This document shows positions 31,641-42,542 of a stretch of 64,000 bases of DNA, piece after piece (the stretch's first letter is position 1; every line of letters begins with the position of its first letter). The translations under genes and the position numbers were made by a program. Source of the DNA: Peromyscus leucopus (Eukaryota > Chordata > Mammalia > Rodentia > Cricetidae); NCBI RefSeq assembly GCF_004664715.2, contig NC_051073.1:66685164-66749163 (forward strand), in the 5' to 3' direction. Below the pieces are notes generated by a model that was given only the letters and a program-made list of their open reading frames with translations, did no database searches and was not told where the DNA came from.

Positions 31641-33272
31641 TTTATTTTTTTTTAAATCAAATTCATTTTCTTCATTTTACAGAAGAAACTGAAGTTTCCA
31701 GGAATAAACTTCTTGGACACTATCTCTTGCCTCAGATAGTGTAAATGGCAGTCTTTGTTAGTGTCAGTAGCCACAACAATGATGCTCTTGAAACTTCCAA
31801 GATGAGAAAGCAGAAGCCAACTGCCCTGCGAGGGAAGAGCACAATGATCCCTACTTCTGAAGCTGAACTTTAAATGGCTATGAACCAGAATGAGTAGTGG
31901 ATGGGTCCTACCTAAGCTCCATGACTAGTGAGCCAAGGTATCATTAAAAGAAAGGAAAAAAGAAATTTTAAACCAGGCAATAGCCCTGCCCCTGCATCCC
32001 TTGCTCCACCAATGAATCTTTTTCCCTCATGATTTCCTTTGCCAGTTCCCAGACCTACTCTTGGCCCAGATTCCGATCTGCTCTCCATCATTCTTGCTTT
32101 AGACCTCACGTGACCTTCCCCCTCAGGCTTTGCCTGAGAGCTGAATCCCTGTCCAGGCAAGCCTCTGGTCTGGATGTTCCCTGCTACTGTTCTGCACAGC
32201 TCAAGGCAAATGTGTTCTCTAAGGCTGCACAGCCCCAAGAGAGATACCTTCCAATGCTCCAGGCTCACCTGCCCCGGGGCAGGGCAAGGATGCACAGCAT
32301 CCCTTGGGGTGTTCATATAAGATAGATCCAATATGGATGCATTTCTGACTCTTGGGAACACAACAGCTTGAATTTTGGATTCTTGCCCCCTGCCACAATC
32401 TGAACCAATAATGCAAGTGAAGATAATGGAAAGCCGTATCAGGAAATCGGTTTTCACCTTGTGCTGAGTTTGCTTGTGGACAAGTAACATAGCAACTGGA
32501 TTTTCTTTCTCTGCCTTTGTTAGCAACTGAAATCGGAAAGACTTATTTTTCTCCTGGTTTCATTTAGAGATTCAGAAACCCTTTTGTCCTGGTTCTCAGC
32601 AAACCACTCACTGTACATTGGGAGAAAAAGTCTCTCCCTTGCCTTATAACTGTCTGCTATAACTAGGAAGCTGAATCAAAATGAAGTTGGTGGGTCAAAG
32701 GCCATCACCTTTGTCACATGGCCAGAACTGAGTGGTGGGGTTTTGACAGAGGACAAATTGGTTGTGATTAGGGGAATAATTTAAGGCTCAACTCAACAAA
32801 TCCAGGCTTTGCTGTTTACAGGCACAAAGCTAAAAACATAGCGCTCAATTGTTTAACAGCCGTGTGTCCCCGAGCTGTAGATCATTTGTCTCCTGCTTCC
32901 AGCCAGCGAGGCAACACGTCATAGAAACAGCATTCCTGCCCCGTCTGCGTCAGAGGGTGTTATTCCATAAGACGTGTGCAACGCAAGGGCAGGGAGGAAA
33001 CCCTCAAACCATCCAGACCGACGAACTCAGTTTTCTGTCTGAGAAACAGGTCCAGAGAGCACAGCCACTGGGCAGAGGTTAATGGAGGAGTCAAACTTTG
33101 CCTAGGCCTTGAATTTCAGTCCAACGTCCTGTCTGTTATGTGCCAGCTCTTTCTGGAGACTTCTGAGGCATTGGACTGGGAGGAGATGCTCCCGCGTCGG
33201 TTGTACTTGGAGGAGCAGCACTGCCCTGTAGGAACCACTTTAATGATGGATGGTAAAGAAGAGACAGATGCA
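31641..33272. other. No gene confirmed; one 204-codon open frame on minus
   Basis: A frame open at 31912-32526 (minus) is the longest outside the provirus and its shadows. It has no signal peptide, known domain or family resemblance, and I see no splice or promoter context. A MIR-like phrase lies near 33015-33110. I treat the region as noncoding. Confidence 0.35.
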
Positions 33273-33273
33273 C

Positions 33274-33328
33274 CTGCTGCTGCTGCTGCTGCTGCCGCTG
33301 CCGCCGCCGCCGCCGCCGCCGCCGCTGC
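33274..33328 (+). repeat. (CTG)n(CCG)n trinucleotide repeat
   Basis: About 18 GCN-type triplets: seven CTG/GCT units passing through CCGCTG into ten or so CCG units. It sits in a plus-strand frame open from 32976 to 33359, which would make a run of 19 alanines. Confidence 0.95.
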
Positions 33329-33419
33329 TTCAGGCTCTTCCTTCTCACATCCTTACTGATGCCTCGTTCATCAACCGGAATGCTGCCATGATACCTGCAC
33401 CGAAGAGAAAATGCTAACT

Positions 33420-33421
<2 letters not shown>

Positions 33422-33470
<49 letters not shown>
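33422..33470 (+). repeat. (GT)n microsatellite
   Basis: About 24 uninterrupted GT units. Confidence 0.98.
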
Positions 33471-34042
33471 TAAAAATGCCCCTTCCTTTTGGAAAACAAT
33501 GTCCGAAGGAAATCGTCGTTTTTCATAATGTACAATTGCACTTCTCCTTTTTAAAATAATTTTTTCCCCCACAATACATGAAATGTTTAATGGGCCCAAC
33601 AGCAAACTTCTCCCTTGGAGGAGAGGAGCATTAGAGAGATGAAGGAGAAGCTAGGCTCACTTTCCATCTGAAAATTAATTTAAAAGATAGTTGTAACCAT
33701 GATTGCTTTTTAATTAGGCACATAAATTTTTAATACAATTAATATACAGCAACTACCGAACACCACTTCCCAGAGTCCCCAACCACTCCTCCCACAAGAC
33801 CAGCTGCTAAAAGTGGATTTTGTGGTCAAATGAATTTGAAAAATGCATAAAAATGTAGTCTCTAAAAAGTATGAAATCCATATTTCATAGGTTTTGTGCA
33901 AGTCCTTCGAAGTGCCTTACTGTCAATAAAAATGCATTTTCAGGTTATTTTGTCACAGAACCATTTTACATTCCTCAAAACAATGGTGTGGATACCGCAT
34001 TTTAAAAGATCAATAAGTATTTTAAAATTTTTATGAAGCTGG
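33471..34042. other. AT-rich single-copy segment, possible conserved noncoding element
   Basis: Repeat-free, with dense homeodomain-like strings: AAAATTAATTTAAAAG (33673), TTTTTAATTAGGCAC (33708) and ATACAATTAATATAC (33733). No coding potential. Conservation is a guess from composition. Confidence 0.35.
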
Positions 34043-34320
34043 GGTCTGGGGAAATGGCTCAGCCTTAAGTCCTTGCCACATAAGCCTGAGGACCTGAGTT
34101 TGGATCCTCAGTTCCCGTGTAAAAGCCAGGCACAGCAGTGGCAGGTATACCCCTGGAACTCCCTGGTCAGCTGACCTAGATAAATCCATAACCTCAGATA
34201 CAGTGAGAGACCCCCGTCTCAAAAAATAAGGTCAATAATGACTGAGAAACAATGTCTAGTATCAATCTCTGGCCTCCATAAACATATGGGGACACACACG
34301 CACAAGCACTGGAATATGCA
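34043..34320 (+). mobile_element. B4 SINE, sense
   Basis: GGGGAAATGGCTCAGCCTTA at the head, GAGGACCTGAGTTTGGATCC, GTGAGAGACCCCCGTCTCAA and ATCTCTGGCCTCCATAAACA, in full B4 order. Confidence 0.8.
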
Positions 34321-34324
34321 TATG

Positions 34325-34326
34325 CA

Positions 34327-34367
<41 letters not shown>

Positions 34368-34368
34368 G
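34325..34368 (+). repeat. (TA)n microsatellite
   Basis: About 22 TA units with one G, in the tail of the B4 SINE. Confidence 0.97.
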
Positions 34369-35591
34369 CCATACGCACAAGTATTAATAAATTGAAAACA
34401 ATATAGTTAACAACAAAGCAATGAATCTGTGGGTCCTAGTATAGAAATATGACTAATAGCTCATGCAAGTAGAAATATGGTCATGAAATACGAAGTAACT
34501 GTTGTCCAAGTTTGAGAATGTAAGAGAACCAAATGCATTATGTGCAGTCCAGGATAAATGGCCTTTAGCACGAGGCCCTGTCTGAGAAAGTTCAGTGAGA
34601 ACAGATGACACAGAGGAGCAGAAGTCTTCAGAGTTCCTGCAGCCTGAACTTGGGGGCCAGAGGCCCAATAAAGTGACACTACACAGAGAAAGAACTCTGG
34701 AAGCCCTTGGCAACAGCCAGATCCAGTGTTATTTCCCCACAGGGAGAACTCAGTGAGAGCTGGTAGAAAAGACCTACATCTGACCATCCATGGGGAGAAG
34801 ACCTTCCTGAACACGGAAGACTTTCTTCGGAGAGCCCAGGAAGACACCAGTGCTGGACCAAAGACTTTATCTGATCCTGCCTAACAAAGCTGAACATCAA
34901 TCCCCAAGAGGACCCAGTAGGAAATTTACTGTGGCAAATTTGACATGCCATTTGGCAAGGGGCACACTGGGCTCTCAAACATGAAGATGGTTGAATGCCA
35001 GAATATGGTTTTTTAATTATATGATATTTAAATGGTGTCATAATAGAAGGCAGTAGTCAATAGATGTAGATCCTGAGATGACCACGGTGCAGAAATTGGC
35101 AAACAGGAGCTTCAAACAGCTTTTGCCTATATGCTTTTAGATTTAAGGTAGAATATGGACATAATGAGAGAAGTTGTCAAACTGAAAAATACTGTTCCTG
35201 GAGGATGAGAAGCAAGAGCACCAATAAGCTTACATATACGTTTTTGTTTTTTTCTTTCAACAAATACTTTCAAGACACCTAGTAAATAATTCCTTTCCAT
35301 GATAAAGTTTCAAGTTTCATGTTTAGATTCTGAACTTGGATTTTTCAGGTAGGAAAAGTTTAAATGAAACTCTCGAACAGCAAAGATTCTTATACATGGT
35401 GACAGAAAAGACATGGACTATATGTAGGCACAAACATTAAAATCCAGCTGTTATTGGCAAGTTAGAAAGGAGCCATTAGCTGGTGTAAAGGCAGAGAGTC
35501 AGATGTTGGAAGCAATAAAAGAAAATGTTTCAAAACCAAAATGTGAGGCACAGGCAAGCCCTTGATATGTATGGTCACCCTCAAACAAGGA
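34369..35591. other. No gene seen
   Basis: Single-copy-like DNA. Overlapping minus frames at 34453-35041 look like chance and carry no domain. Confidence 0.4.
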
Positions 35592-35604
35592 GCTTCAAGA
35601 TTTC

Positions 35605-36881
35605 TTTTCATATATATAAATATATAATTAACTTAATTTCACATATCAGCCACGGATTTCCCCGTCCTCCCTCCTCCCACCCCCAACTCTCCCCCCAATT
35701 CACCCCCCATTCCCACCTTCTCCAAAGCAAGGACTCCCCTGGGGAGTCAGTCCAGCCTGGTAGACTCAGCCAAGGCAGGTCCAGTCCCCTCCTCTCTACA
35801 CCAAGGCTGAGAGCAAAGTGTCCCAGCATAAGTCCCAGGTTCTAAAAAGCCAGTCCATGCACCAAGGACAGGTCCTGGATCCACTGCCTGGGGGCCTCCC
35901 AAACAGTTCAAGCTAATCACTTATCCAGAGGGCCTGGTTCAGTTCCATGGGGGTTCCTCAGCCATTGGTTCACAGTTCATGCATTTCCACTAGTTTGGCT
36001 ATTTGTCCCTGAGCTTTTTCCAATCATGGTCTCACTATCTCTCACTCATACAATCCCTCCTCTCTCTCTCACCAATTGGGCTCCTGGAGCTCCACCTGGG
36101 GCTCATCTATGGATCTCTGCATCCACTTCCATCAGACACTTGATGAGAGTTCTATCATAACAGCCAGGGTGTTCAGCCATCTGATCACCAGAGCAGGTCA
36201 GCTCAGGCACTCTCTCGACCATTGCCAGTAGTCTATAGTGGAGGTCCCTCAAGACCCAGCTATACCACTCTTGGGCATATACCCAAGGAATGTTCAATCA
36301 TACCACAGGGACACATACTCAACTATGTTCATAGTAGCATTATTTGTAATAGCCAGAACCTGGAAACAACCTAGATGCCCTTTAAATGAAGAATGGATAA
36401 AGAAAATGTGGTACATATACACAATGGAGTACTACTCAGCAGAGAAAAACAATGACATCATGAGGTTGCAGGCAAATGGATAGAACTAGAAAAAAATCAT
36501 CCTGAGTGAGGTAACCCAGACTCAGAAAGGCAAACATGGTATGTACTACTCATAAGTGGATACTAGATGTAAAGCAAAGGACAACCAGACTGCAACTCAC
36601 AACTCCAGGAAGGCTACCTAGTAAAGAGGACCCTAAGAAAGACACAGGGATTGCCCAGCAACAGAGAAATGGATGAGATCTACATGAGCAAACTGGGCGG
36701 GGGGGGGGGGGGGGGGTGGAGGCCAAGGGTCCAGGGGAAAGACAGCTTAGGGGAGAGGGAGGTACCAGCTGGATCAGGAGCAGAGTGGGAGAACGGGGAG
36801 GGAGATACCATGATGAATGAAGACCCTAGGGGAAAAGGAAGAAGCAGAGTGCTAGAGAGGTCCCCAGAAATCCACAAAGAT
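35605..36881 (-). mobile_element. Rodent L1 3' end with 5' inversion (twin-priming structure)
   Basis: The minus strand from 36235 down to about 35610 is L1 3'UTR (CTATAGACTACTGGCAATGG, then GCCAAACTAGTGGAAATGC). The rest, 36238-36881, is the preceding part of the same L1 but inverted: on the plus strand it encodes the ORF2 C-terminus (PAIPLLGIYPRN, CPLNEEWIKKMWYIYTMEYY at 36262-36440) and the start of the 3'UTR. The two parts are nearly contiguous in L1 order. Flanks share GCTTCAAGAT[T/G]TC (35592-35604 and 36882-36894), a 13-bp target duplication with one mismatch. Confidence 0.9.
36699..36716 (+). repeat. G18 homopolymer inside the L1 3'UTR
   Basis: Eighteen G in a row after GGGC. The length may be unstable or mis-assembled. 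Confidence 0.95.
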
Positions 36882-36891
36882 GCTTCAAGAT

Positions 36892-37484
36892 GTCATATTC
36901 ACTCTGAGCTGGTTTTCACATTCGCAGGAGTCAATTTTGTCACTTGATTTTATCTTTCCACCCTGCGCTGTAAGTCAGCAAAGGGGAAGCCCACCCTCCT
37001 GCACAGGGTCTTCTGCAGGAAATCTTGCAGGAGTCTCTGGATACTGGGTCAGGAGAGGCAGACCGGGCGTTGCTGAAGAGGGTGTGTAAAGATGTAAAGG
37101 GGATTTAGGTCCCATAGCCTGTGAATGGCCTTGCAGGAATGTCTGGTCTCTGTTCTAAGATACAGTGGCAGGGGGTGGTGCAGAGGGGTGGGAGTGGGCT
37201 GAGGGTTGAGGCCGCCCCTAAAGTGGGGCATCTTGTCACTGACACAGTTTAAAATCACTTAGCACATACGAAATTAGGACAGCTTCTGTCTGGTTTCAAT
37301 CTTTTTCTTTCTTCCTTCGTTGGGGTTTGTTTTGTTCTGGTTGAAACAGGGTCCCAGGTGTCCCAGGCTGACCTTGAACTTGTTGGGTCATTAAAGATGA
37401 CCTTGAATTTTGATGGTTCTGCTTCTCCCTCCCAAGTACTGGGATCACAGGCTTGTGCTGGGAATGTGACTTTTAATGTTCTTT
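36892..37484. other. No gene; possible SINE remnant at 37335-37460
   Basis: The stretch with GGTCCCAGGTGTCCCAGGCTG, TGACCTTGAACTTG and AAGTACTGGGATCACAGGC looks like an antisense B1-like piece. The rest is unassigned. Confidence 0.45.
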
Positions 37485-37645
37485 TACCATCCTTAGATTA
37501 TCAGCAATTAAGAGAGTTTGCTGTTCTTCCAGGGAACCTGAGTTCAGTTCCGGGCACCTAGGCCATGTGGCTCACAACCGCCTGTAACTCCAGCTCCAGG
37601 GAACCCTGGCCTTTGCAGGCACTGACACAGGAGGCACACACAGAC

Positions 37646-37692
<47 letters not shown>

Positions 37693-37695
37693 CCC
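37485..37695 (+). mobile_element. B2/B3-like SINE with (AC)n tail
   Basis: TTCCAGGGAACCTGAGTTCA, then GGCTCACAACCGCCTGTAAC, is tRNA-derived B2/B3 text in sense. An (AC)21 tract follows at 37650-37690. Confidence 0.65.
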
Positions 37696-37929
37696 CCCTC
37701 CCTCAACTAAATGCTTTCTTAAAGGAGTCTTACATTATTGCCCTCCGGTCTTAACATGCGCTACTGCCTGGACGTTCTTCTTGTTACTTTCTGAGGCCAT
37801 CCTTTCTTTGTTAGTCAGATAGTGAATAGTCAGTCGGAAAGACACTCTTAGGCTCTGCTGTACAGCAGACTCCACTAGTGGACTGTGCTAGCCCTGCGGT
37901 TTAGCCATTACTATGAATTGCTTTTTGAA

Positions 37930-38062
37930 CTTTGTTATTATTTGCATGTGTGAGCAGTCCTGGCACTGGTGTGGATGTCAGAGGACGTCCGCTTCACTCA
38001 GGTCTCCAGGTTTGCATAAAAAGTATTTTTTATCCCCTGAGCTGTCTCCCCAGCCCTAATGA
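37930..38062 (-). mobile_element. B3/B4-like SINE fragment, antisense
   Basis: CACTGGTGTGGATGTCAGAGG and the closing CCCTGAGCTGTCTCCCCAGCC give a short antisense SINE. Confidence 0.55.
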
Positions 38063-38275
38063 ATCTACTTTTAATTGTCACCAATGGACGAAATGATCCC
38101 ATGCATACACTGTAAGGCTGATTTTATAGAAAATTCTGATAAATCTATTAAAATTAAATTTATATGGTTACTAAATTTTTTTTTAAAAAAAACCATAAGC
38201 TTTCTTTAAACTTTGTAGTGCTTCACTCTTGACATGTGATATATCTCAGGCTCAGAAAGAGGACTTGATGTAGTC

Positions 38276-38596
38276 TGTAGATGTAACCAACCGTCTTATT
38301 AAATAAGAAACACAGAACCAATGTAAAAGAGAAAGCCAAGAGATCAGAGCTCAGAGCTAAAATCTCACCCTTCCTCCTGCGGTGGTCCTAGCTTCCCAAA
38401 AGAGAGCTATTTCCTGTGTGTCTGTCTTTTCATAGTATTTTGTTCTGCCTTCTCATTGGTTGTAAACCCAAACACGTGACTGTCTCGTCACTGTCTGTAT
38501 GTACAGCCCTCTAGGTCTTAAAGGCGTATGTCTCCAATGCTGGCTGTATCCCTGAACACACAGAGATCTATGGGATTAAAGGCGTGCGCCGCCGCC

Positions 38597-38631
<35 letters not shown>

Positions 38632-38745
38632 GCCACCACCACCACCATGCTCTGTCTATGGCTCTAATAGCTCTGACCCCCGGGCAACTTTATTTATTAA
38701 CATACAATTAAAATCACATTTCAGTACAATTAGAATACCACCACA
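38276..38745. mobile_element. ERVK-type cricetid solo LTR, 470 bp, with B1-like segment and trinucleotide expansion
   Basis: Begins TGTAGATGTAACC and ends AATACCACCACA, flanked by a perfect 6-bp duplication GTAGTC (38270-38275 and 38746-38751). The interior contains GGGATTAAAGGCGTGCGCC, the end of a B1-like unit, running straight into a (CCG)n(CCA)n repeat. AATAAA-like strings occur on the minus strand at the right end, so the direction is unsettled. Confidence 0.85.
38588..38646 (+). repeat. (GCC)n / (CCA)n trinucleotide repeat within the LTR
   Basis: About 14 CCG units followed by CCA units, growing out of the GCGCCGCCGCCC at the end of the B1-like part. Confidence 0.95.
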
Positions 38746-38875
38746 GTAGTCAAAAAGTTCTTCAGAGAACATGAGTAGATTACACTCTTCTCTTTATTGC
38801 CCAATTTTGTTTTCCGTGTGTATATGATGTATGATTATGTATGTGCACATTTCTATGTGTGAGTGTATGTACACA

Positions 38876-39540
38876 TTAGTCATGGTGCACATGTAGGTCA
38901 GAGCACAGCCTCAAGTATGGGCCCTCACTTACCTCATCTGAGACATGGTCTCTGCCATTTGCTACTGTGTACACCGGCTTTGCTGGCCTATGAGTGATGG
39001 GTGATGGTCCTCTGTATGCTGTGAATGTGTTGCTCTGATTGGTTGATAAATAAATGCTGATTGGCCAGTAGCCAGACAGGAAGTATAGTTGGGATAAGCA
39101 GACGAGAATTCTGGGAAAAGGAAGGCTGAGACGCCAGGCTACCGTCCAGGGAACAGCATGTAATGACACACAGGTAAAGCCATGGAACATGTGGCAACAT
39201 ATAGATGAACAGAAATGGGCTGAGTTTAAGTGTAAGAGCTAGTCAGTGGTAGGCCTGAGCTAATGGCCGAGCAGTTTTAATTAATGTAAACCTCTGTGTG
39301 TTTACTTGGGTCTGAGCAGCTGCAGACCAGGTGGGACACAGGAAAACTCTGGCTACATATGAGCTTCCAGGATTCTCCTTTCTCTGTCTTTGACCTTCTC
39401 ATTGGAGCACTGGGATTGTAGAAGCTGGCAAACACATCCAACTTGTTCTTCACATGGGTTCTGGAGAGTCACACTGCAGTCTTCACAGGTGTGTGGCACA
39501 CACTTTACCCAGGGAGCCATCTCTCCAGTTTCTCTTTTCT
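38876..39540 (-). mobile_element. B4-like SINE, antisense, split by a solo LTR
   Basis: Left part 38876-38994 (GAGACATGGTCTCTGCCATT) and right part 39358-39540 (AGCACTGGGATTGTAGAAGC, CAGGGAGCCATCTCTCCAG) join into one SINE once the LTR is removed. Confidence 0.65.
38995..39357 (+). mobile_element. ERVK-type solo LTR, 363 bp
   Basis: TGATGGGTGATGG at the start, TTGATAAATAAATGCTGATTG, and CTCTGGCTACA at the end. The perfect duplication TATGAG flanks it (38989-38994 and 39358-39363). Confidence 0.9.
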
Positions 39541-40197
39541 CCTTCCTGAATTAAGCCATGGCATCTATGTCTATTTGAGTTATACTTTTAATCAAAGATG
39601 ATCATATTTTGTAGATTTTTACTTTTTATCATCTTAAGGCAGTGAGAAATCCCCAGACCTTGGCAGCTTTCATCTACTTGCTGAAGGAGATGGTTCAGTG
39701 ATTGTGGAGGGCATAATGCAGGTCCTTCCTCCAGCCTCTGGACAGCCTAGGCTCTGTCCTTCATGATGATGGTGCATTTCTCTAGTTCTGACTGATAAAC
39801 AACTTTATATTCAGAAAAAAAAGGTCATACAATGGCCATGACAGACGGTAATTTTCAGGTCCTTGCCGTCTTCCGCCTTTGAGACAGCACACATGTGTTG
39901 CCACAGGACATGAAATGGAGCCCTGTCATTTCAAAGACCTGGCAGTCAAACCTTGAAGCCCTTGTTGTATCTGTGGGAAGGTGGAGGATGCGGCCTGGGG
40001 GTGACATAGCCAAGAAGAATTTTATTAACTTTCCATTAGTTTTGAGTTGGTAACACTTCAGGTGACTGGGCTGACAGTGCTAGGTTACTTCTTGGGCCCT
40101 TGAAGGGTGCTTTATGCTGCAGTCTATGACTCCTGCCCTGGGCCTGTGCAACTGTTTGATGGTTAATTTTTTTTTAACATCCAAGGCTACAAACTCT
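39541..40197. other. No gene seen
   Basis: Single-copy-like DNA. Confidence 0.4.
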
Positions 40198-40203
40198 ACC
40201 CTC

Positions 40204-40550
40204 TGTAGGTGGACTTTGCTGTCCTGCTAGCCGTTCCCCAAATAACCACAGAGAGACTTAATATTAATTATAAGTGCTCAGCTGGTAGCTTAGGCTTGTT
40301 TCTACCTAGCTCTTACGACTTAAATTAACCCATTTCTATTCATCTATGTGCTACCCTGAGGCTTGTTTGCCTCATGTACGTACTTCCCATCCTGCTCACT
40401 CTGCATCTCATGGGGTCACCTCAAGACTCTACCCCTCTTCTCCCCAGCATTCTTTCTGCCCCCCAAATCTTGCTTAGCCATCAGCCAATACGCCTTTCAT
40501 TAACAATGAGAGCAACATGTCTTCACAATGTACAAAAGGATTATTCCACA
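40204..40550 (-). mobile_element. ERVK-type solo LTR, 347 bp, antisense
   Basis: TGTAGGTGG at 40204 to TTATTCCACA at 40550, with the perfect duplication ACCCTC at 40198-40203 and 40551-40556. The minus strand shows GAGCTAGGTAGAAACAAGCC and other parts of the same family as 38995. Confidence 0.9.
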
Positions 40551-40556
40551 ACCCTC

Positions 40557-41679
40557 AGATCTTGCTAATGCTGACATTTCTCTGAATTCATCACAGGGCA
40601 TGGATTCCTTCACCACTAGACACCTTGTACTGTGCTTTTTTTCTCCCCATAAACATCCCCAAACTCTATCTTGGGATGGTGGATTTAAGATTTGGGTCTC
40701 CCACCTCCACTCTTGGCTGCCTGACGAGTAAGCCTTTTCTCTCTGTCGCAAACCTTGTTTCTGTGTGTGGAGGGCTGTGCACTAGACAGAGCCAGCCTCT
40801 GTTCTGCAGCACTGCAACAGGCAATGCTGGGGGTAAAGGGATCCAGCAAACTCCCTCCTTCTCCGGAGGCCTGGCGTTACATAACCCGCTTTCCTTCCAC
40901 ACTCACAAGTGCTCAGTCTCTCAAACAATCTTAGGAAGAGGAGCATAAGGAAGGGAGAGTCAAGTAGAGCATTTTGTGCCTTAAAGTAGAACATTAACTG
41001 GAGGACTATTTAAATCGCTGCCTCAGAACAGGTTTTTTTAAACTTGGAAATTATCTCAAATGTACAGAAGCGCTGTGTGTGCAGACTAAAGCCCATGTGC
41101 ATTTGGGACCATTGAGAATCTCTGGCTGAAATGGTACCTTTTTAACCACCAAATAATTTCATGTGTCAAATTAAAAAATAAAATAAAACAGGAAAAGGAA
41201 ATTAAGTCTGCCTCTATGACTACACTGTAACTCTATGATTACAATATAACTATTAAAATGGAGGGACTTAACATTCACAAGTTGCTAACATTTCATTCTT
41301 GCAATCCACTGAAACTTCACTAGTTGTCACAACAGTGCCCTGTACAGAAAAACGCACACAGCTCAGAACCACACAATGTATATCGTTTTAATCATTCTCT
41401 TTGGAGCACGTTCATGGCCTTAATTCTTTTGGAGATTACAGGGTAGTCATTTTATAGACTATGCCTCTGTTTAGATTTCCAGATGTTTCTTCATAATTAG
41501 ACCCGAGTTGTTCATCTCTTGCAGGAATACTGCAGATCTCTGCTACCAGCTTTACATCTGCATCTGAGCCAAGGCCACACCGTTTCCGTTTTGGTGCATT
41601 ACTTTGAATGTCTCCATTCGTTGCTTGATTAAAATCTGCTGGACTTACCCATTGTAGAGTTACACTTTCTCTTTAAGAG
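40557..41679. other. No gene seen
   Basis: Single-copy-like DNA. Frames at 40528-40994 are short and unassigned. Confidence 0.4.
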
Positions 41680-41895
41680 TCATTTTATTATTTTATGTGT
41701 ATGTGTGTTTTGTCTGCATGTTTGACTATACACCAGGTGTCTGCCTGGTGTCCTTGGTAGCAAGGAGAGGATTTCAGATTCTCTGGAACTGGAGTTAGAG
41801 AAGGTTGTGAGCTGCCATGTGGGTACTAGGACCCAAACCCAAGGCTTTTGGAAGGGCCAGTGCTCCTGACCACTGATCTATCTCTTTGCCCCCTT
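41680..41895 (-). mobile_element. B3 SINE, antisense
   Basis: GAACTGGAGTTAGAGAAGGTTGTGAGC (in parts), GCTGCCATGTGGGTACTAGG, and CCACTGATCTATCTCTTTGCC at the head end. Confidence 0.8.
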
Positions 41896-42173
41896 ACACT
41901 TTCCCTTTCTATTAGCAGGTATTTGTGGGAGGGGCTTTGAAACTATGTATACATGTTGGTTTCCATATAGTTCTGTTGAATCTAATCAACTGATTCCATT
42001 TCCTTGAATCTTTTTTTTTTCCCCATAAACCTTTTCTCTCATTATATATTTGGAGTCTTTGTGCCTTTTTTTGTTTTTTGTTTTTGGCTGGGTTAAGAAC
42101 ATTCTTCAAATTCTACCTTAGCTTCCTGATAACATTAGGTGCTATGGTTCTAACCTACCTTGCTCAGTCCCAT

Positions 42174-42537
42174 TGTCTTAGGATTTTTATTGCTGTGAAA
42201 AGGCACCATGACCATGGTAACTTTTATATGGAAAACGTTTAAATAACAGGGCTCTCTAACACTTTCAGAGGTTCAGTCCATTATCAGCATGGCAGGAGGC
42301 ATGGCAAGGTGCAGGCAGACATGGTTCTGGAGGAGTAACTGAGAGTCCTACATCTTGCAGGCAACAGGAAGTCAACTGAGACACTGGGTAATGTCCTGAG
42401 CATAGGAAATGCCAAAGCCCGCCCCCACAGTGACACACTTCTTCTAACAAGGCCATACCTACTCCAACAAAGCCATGCCTCCTAACAGTGCCACTCCCTG
42501 TGACATTATGGAAGGCAACCACATTCAAACTACCACA
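42174..42537 (-). mobile_element. ERVL/MaLR-like solo LTR with 5-bp duplication
   Basis: TGTCTTAGGATTTTTATTGC to CAAACTACCACA, flanked by CCCAT at 42169-42173 and 42538-42542. Same family as 25526 and 45483. Confidence 0.85.
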
Positions 42538-42542
42538 CCCAT

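Noticed and set aside
34453..35041. Overlapping minus frames suggesting a processed pseudogene
   Set aside because: No recognisable protein, no poly-A tail and no target duplication found.
36238..36483. 81-codon plus frame with clear protein similarity
   Set aside because: It is the C-terminus of L1 ORF2 in the inverted arm of a truncated L1, not a host gene.
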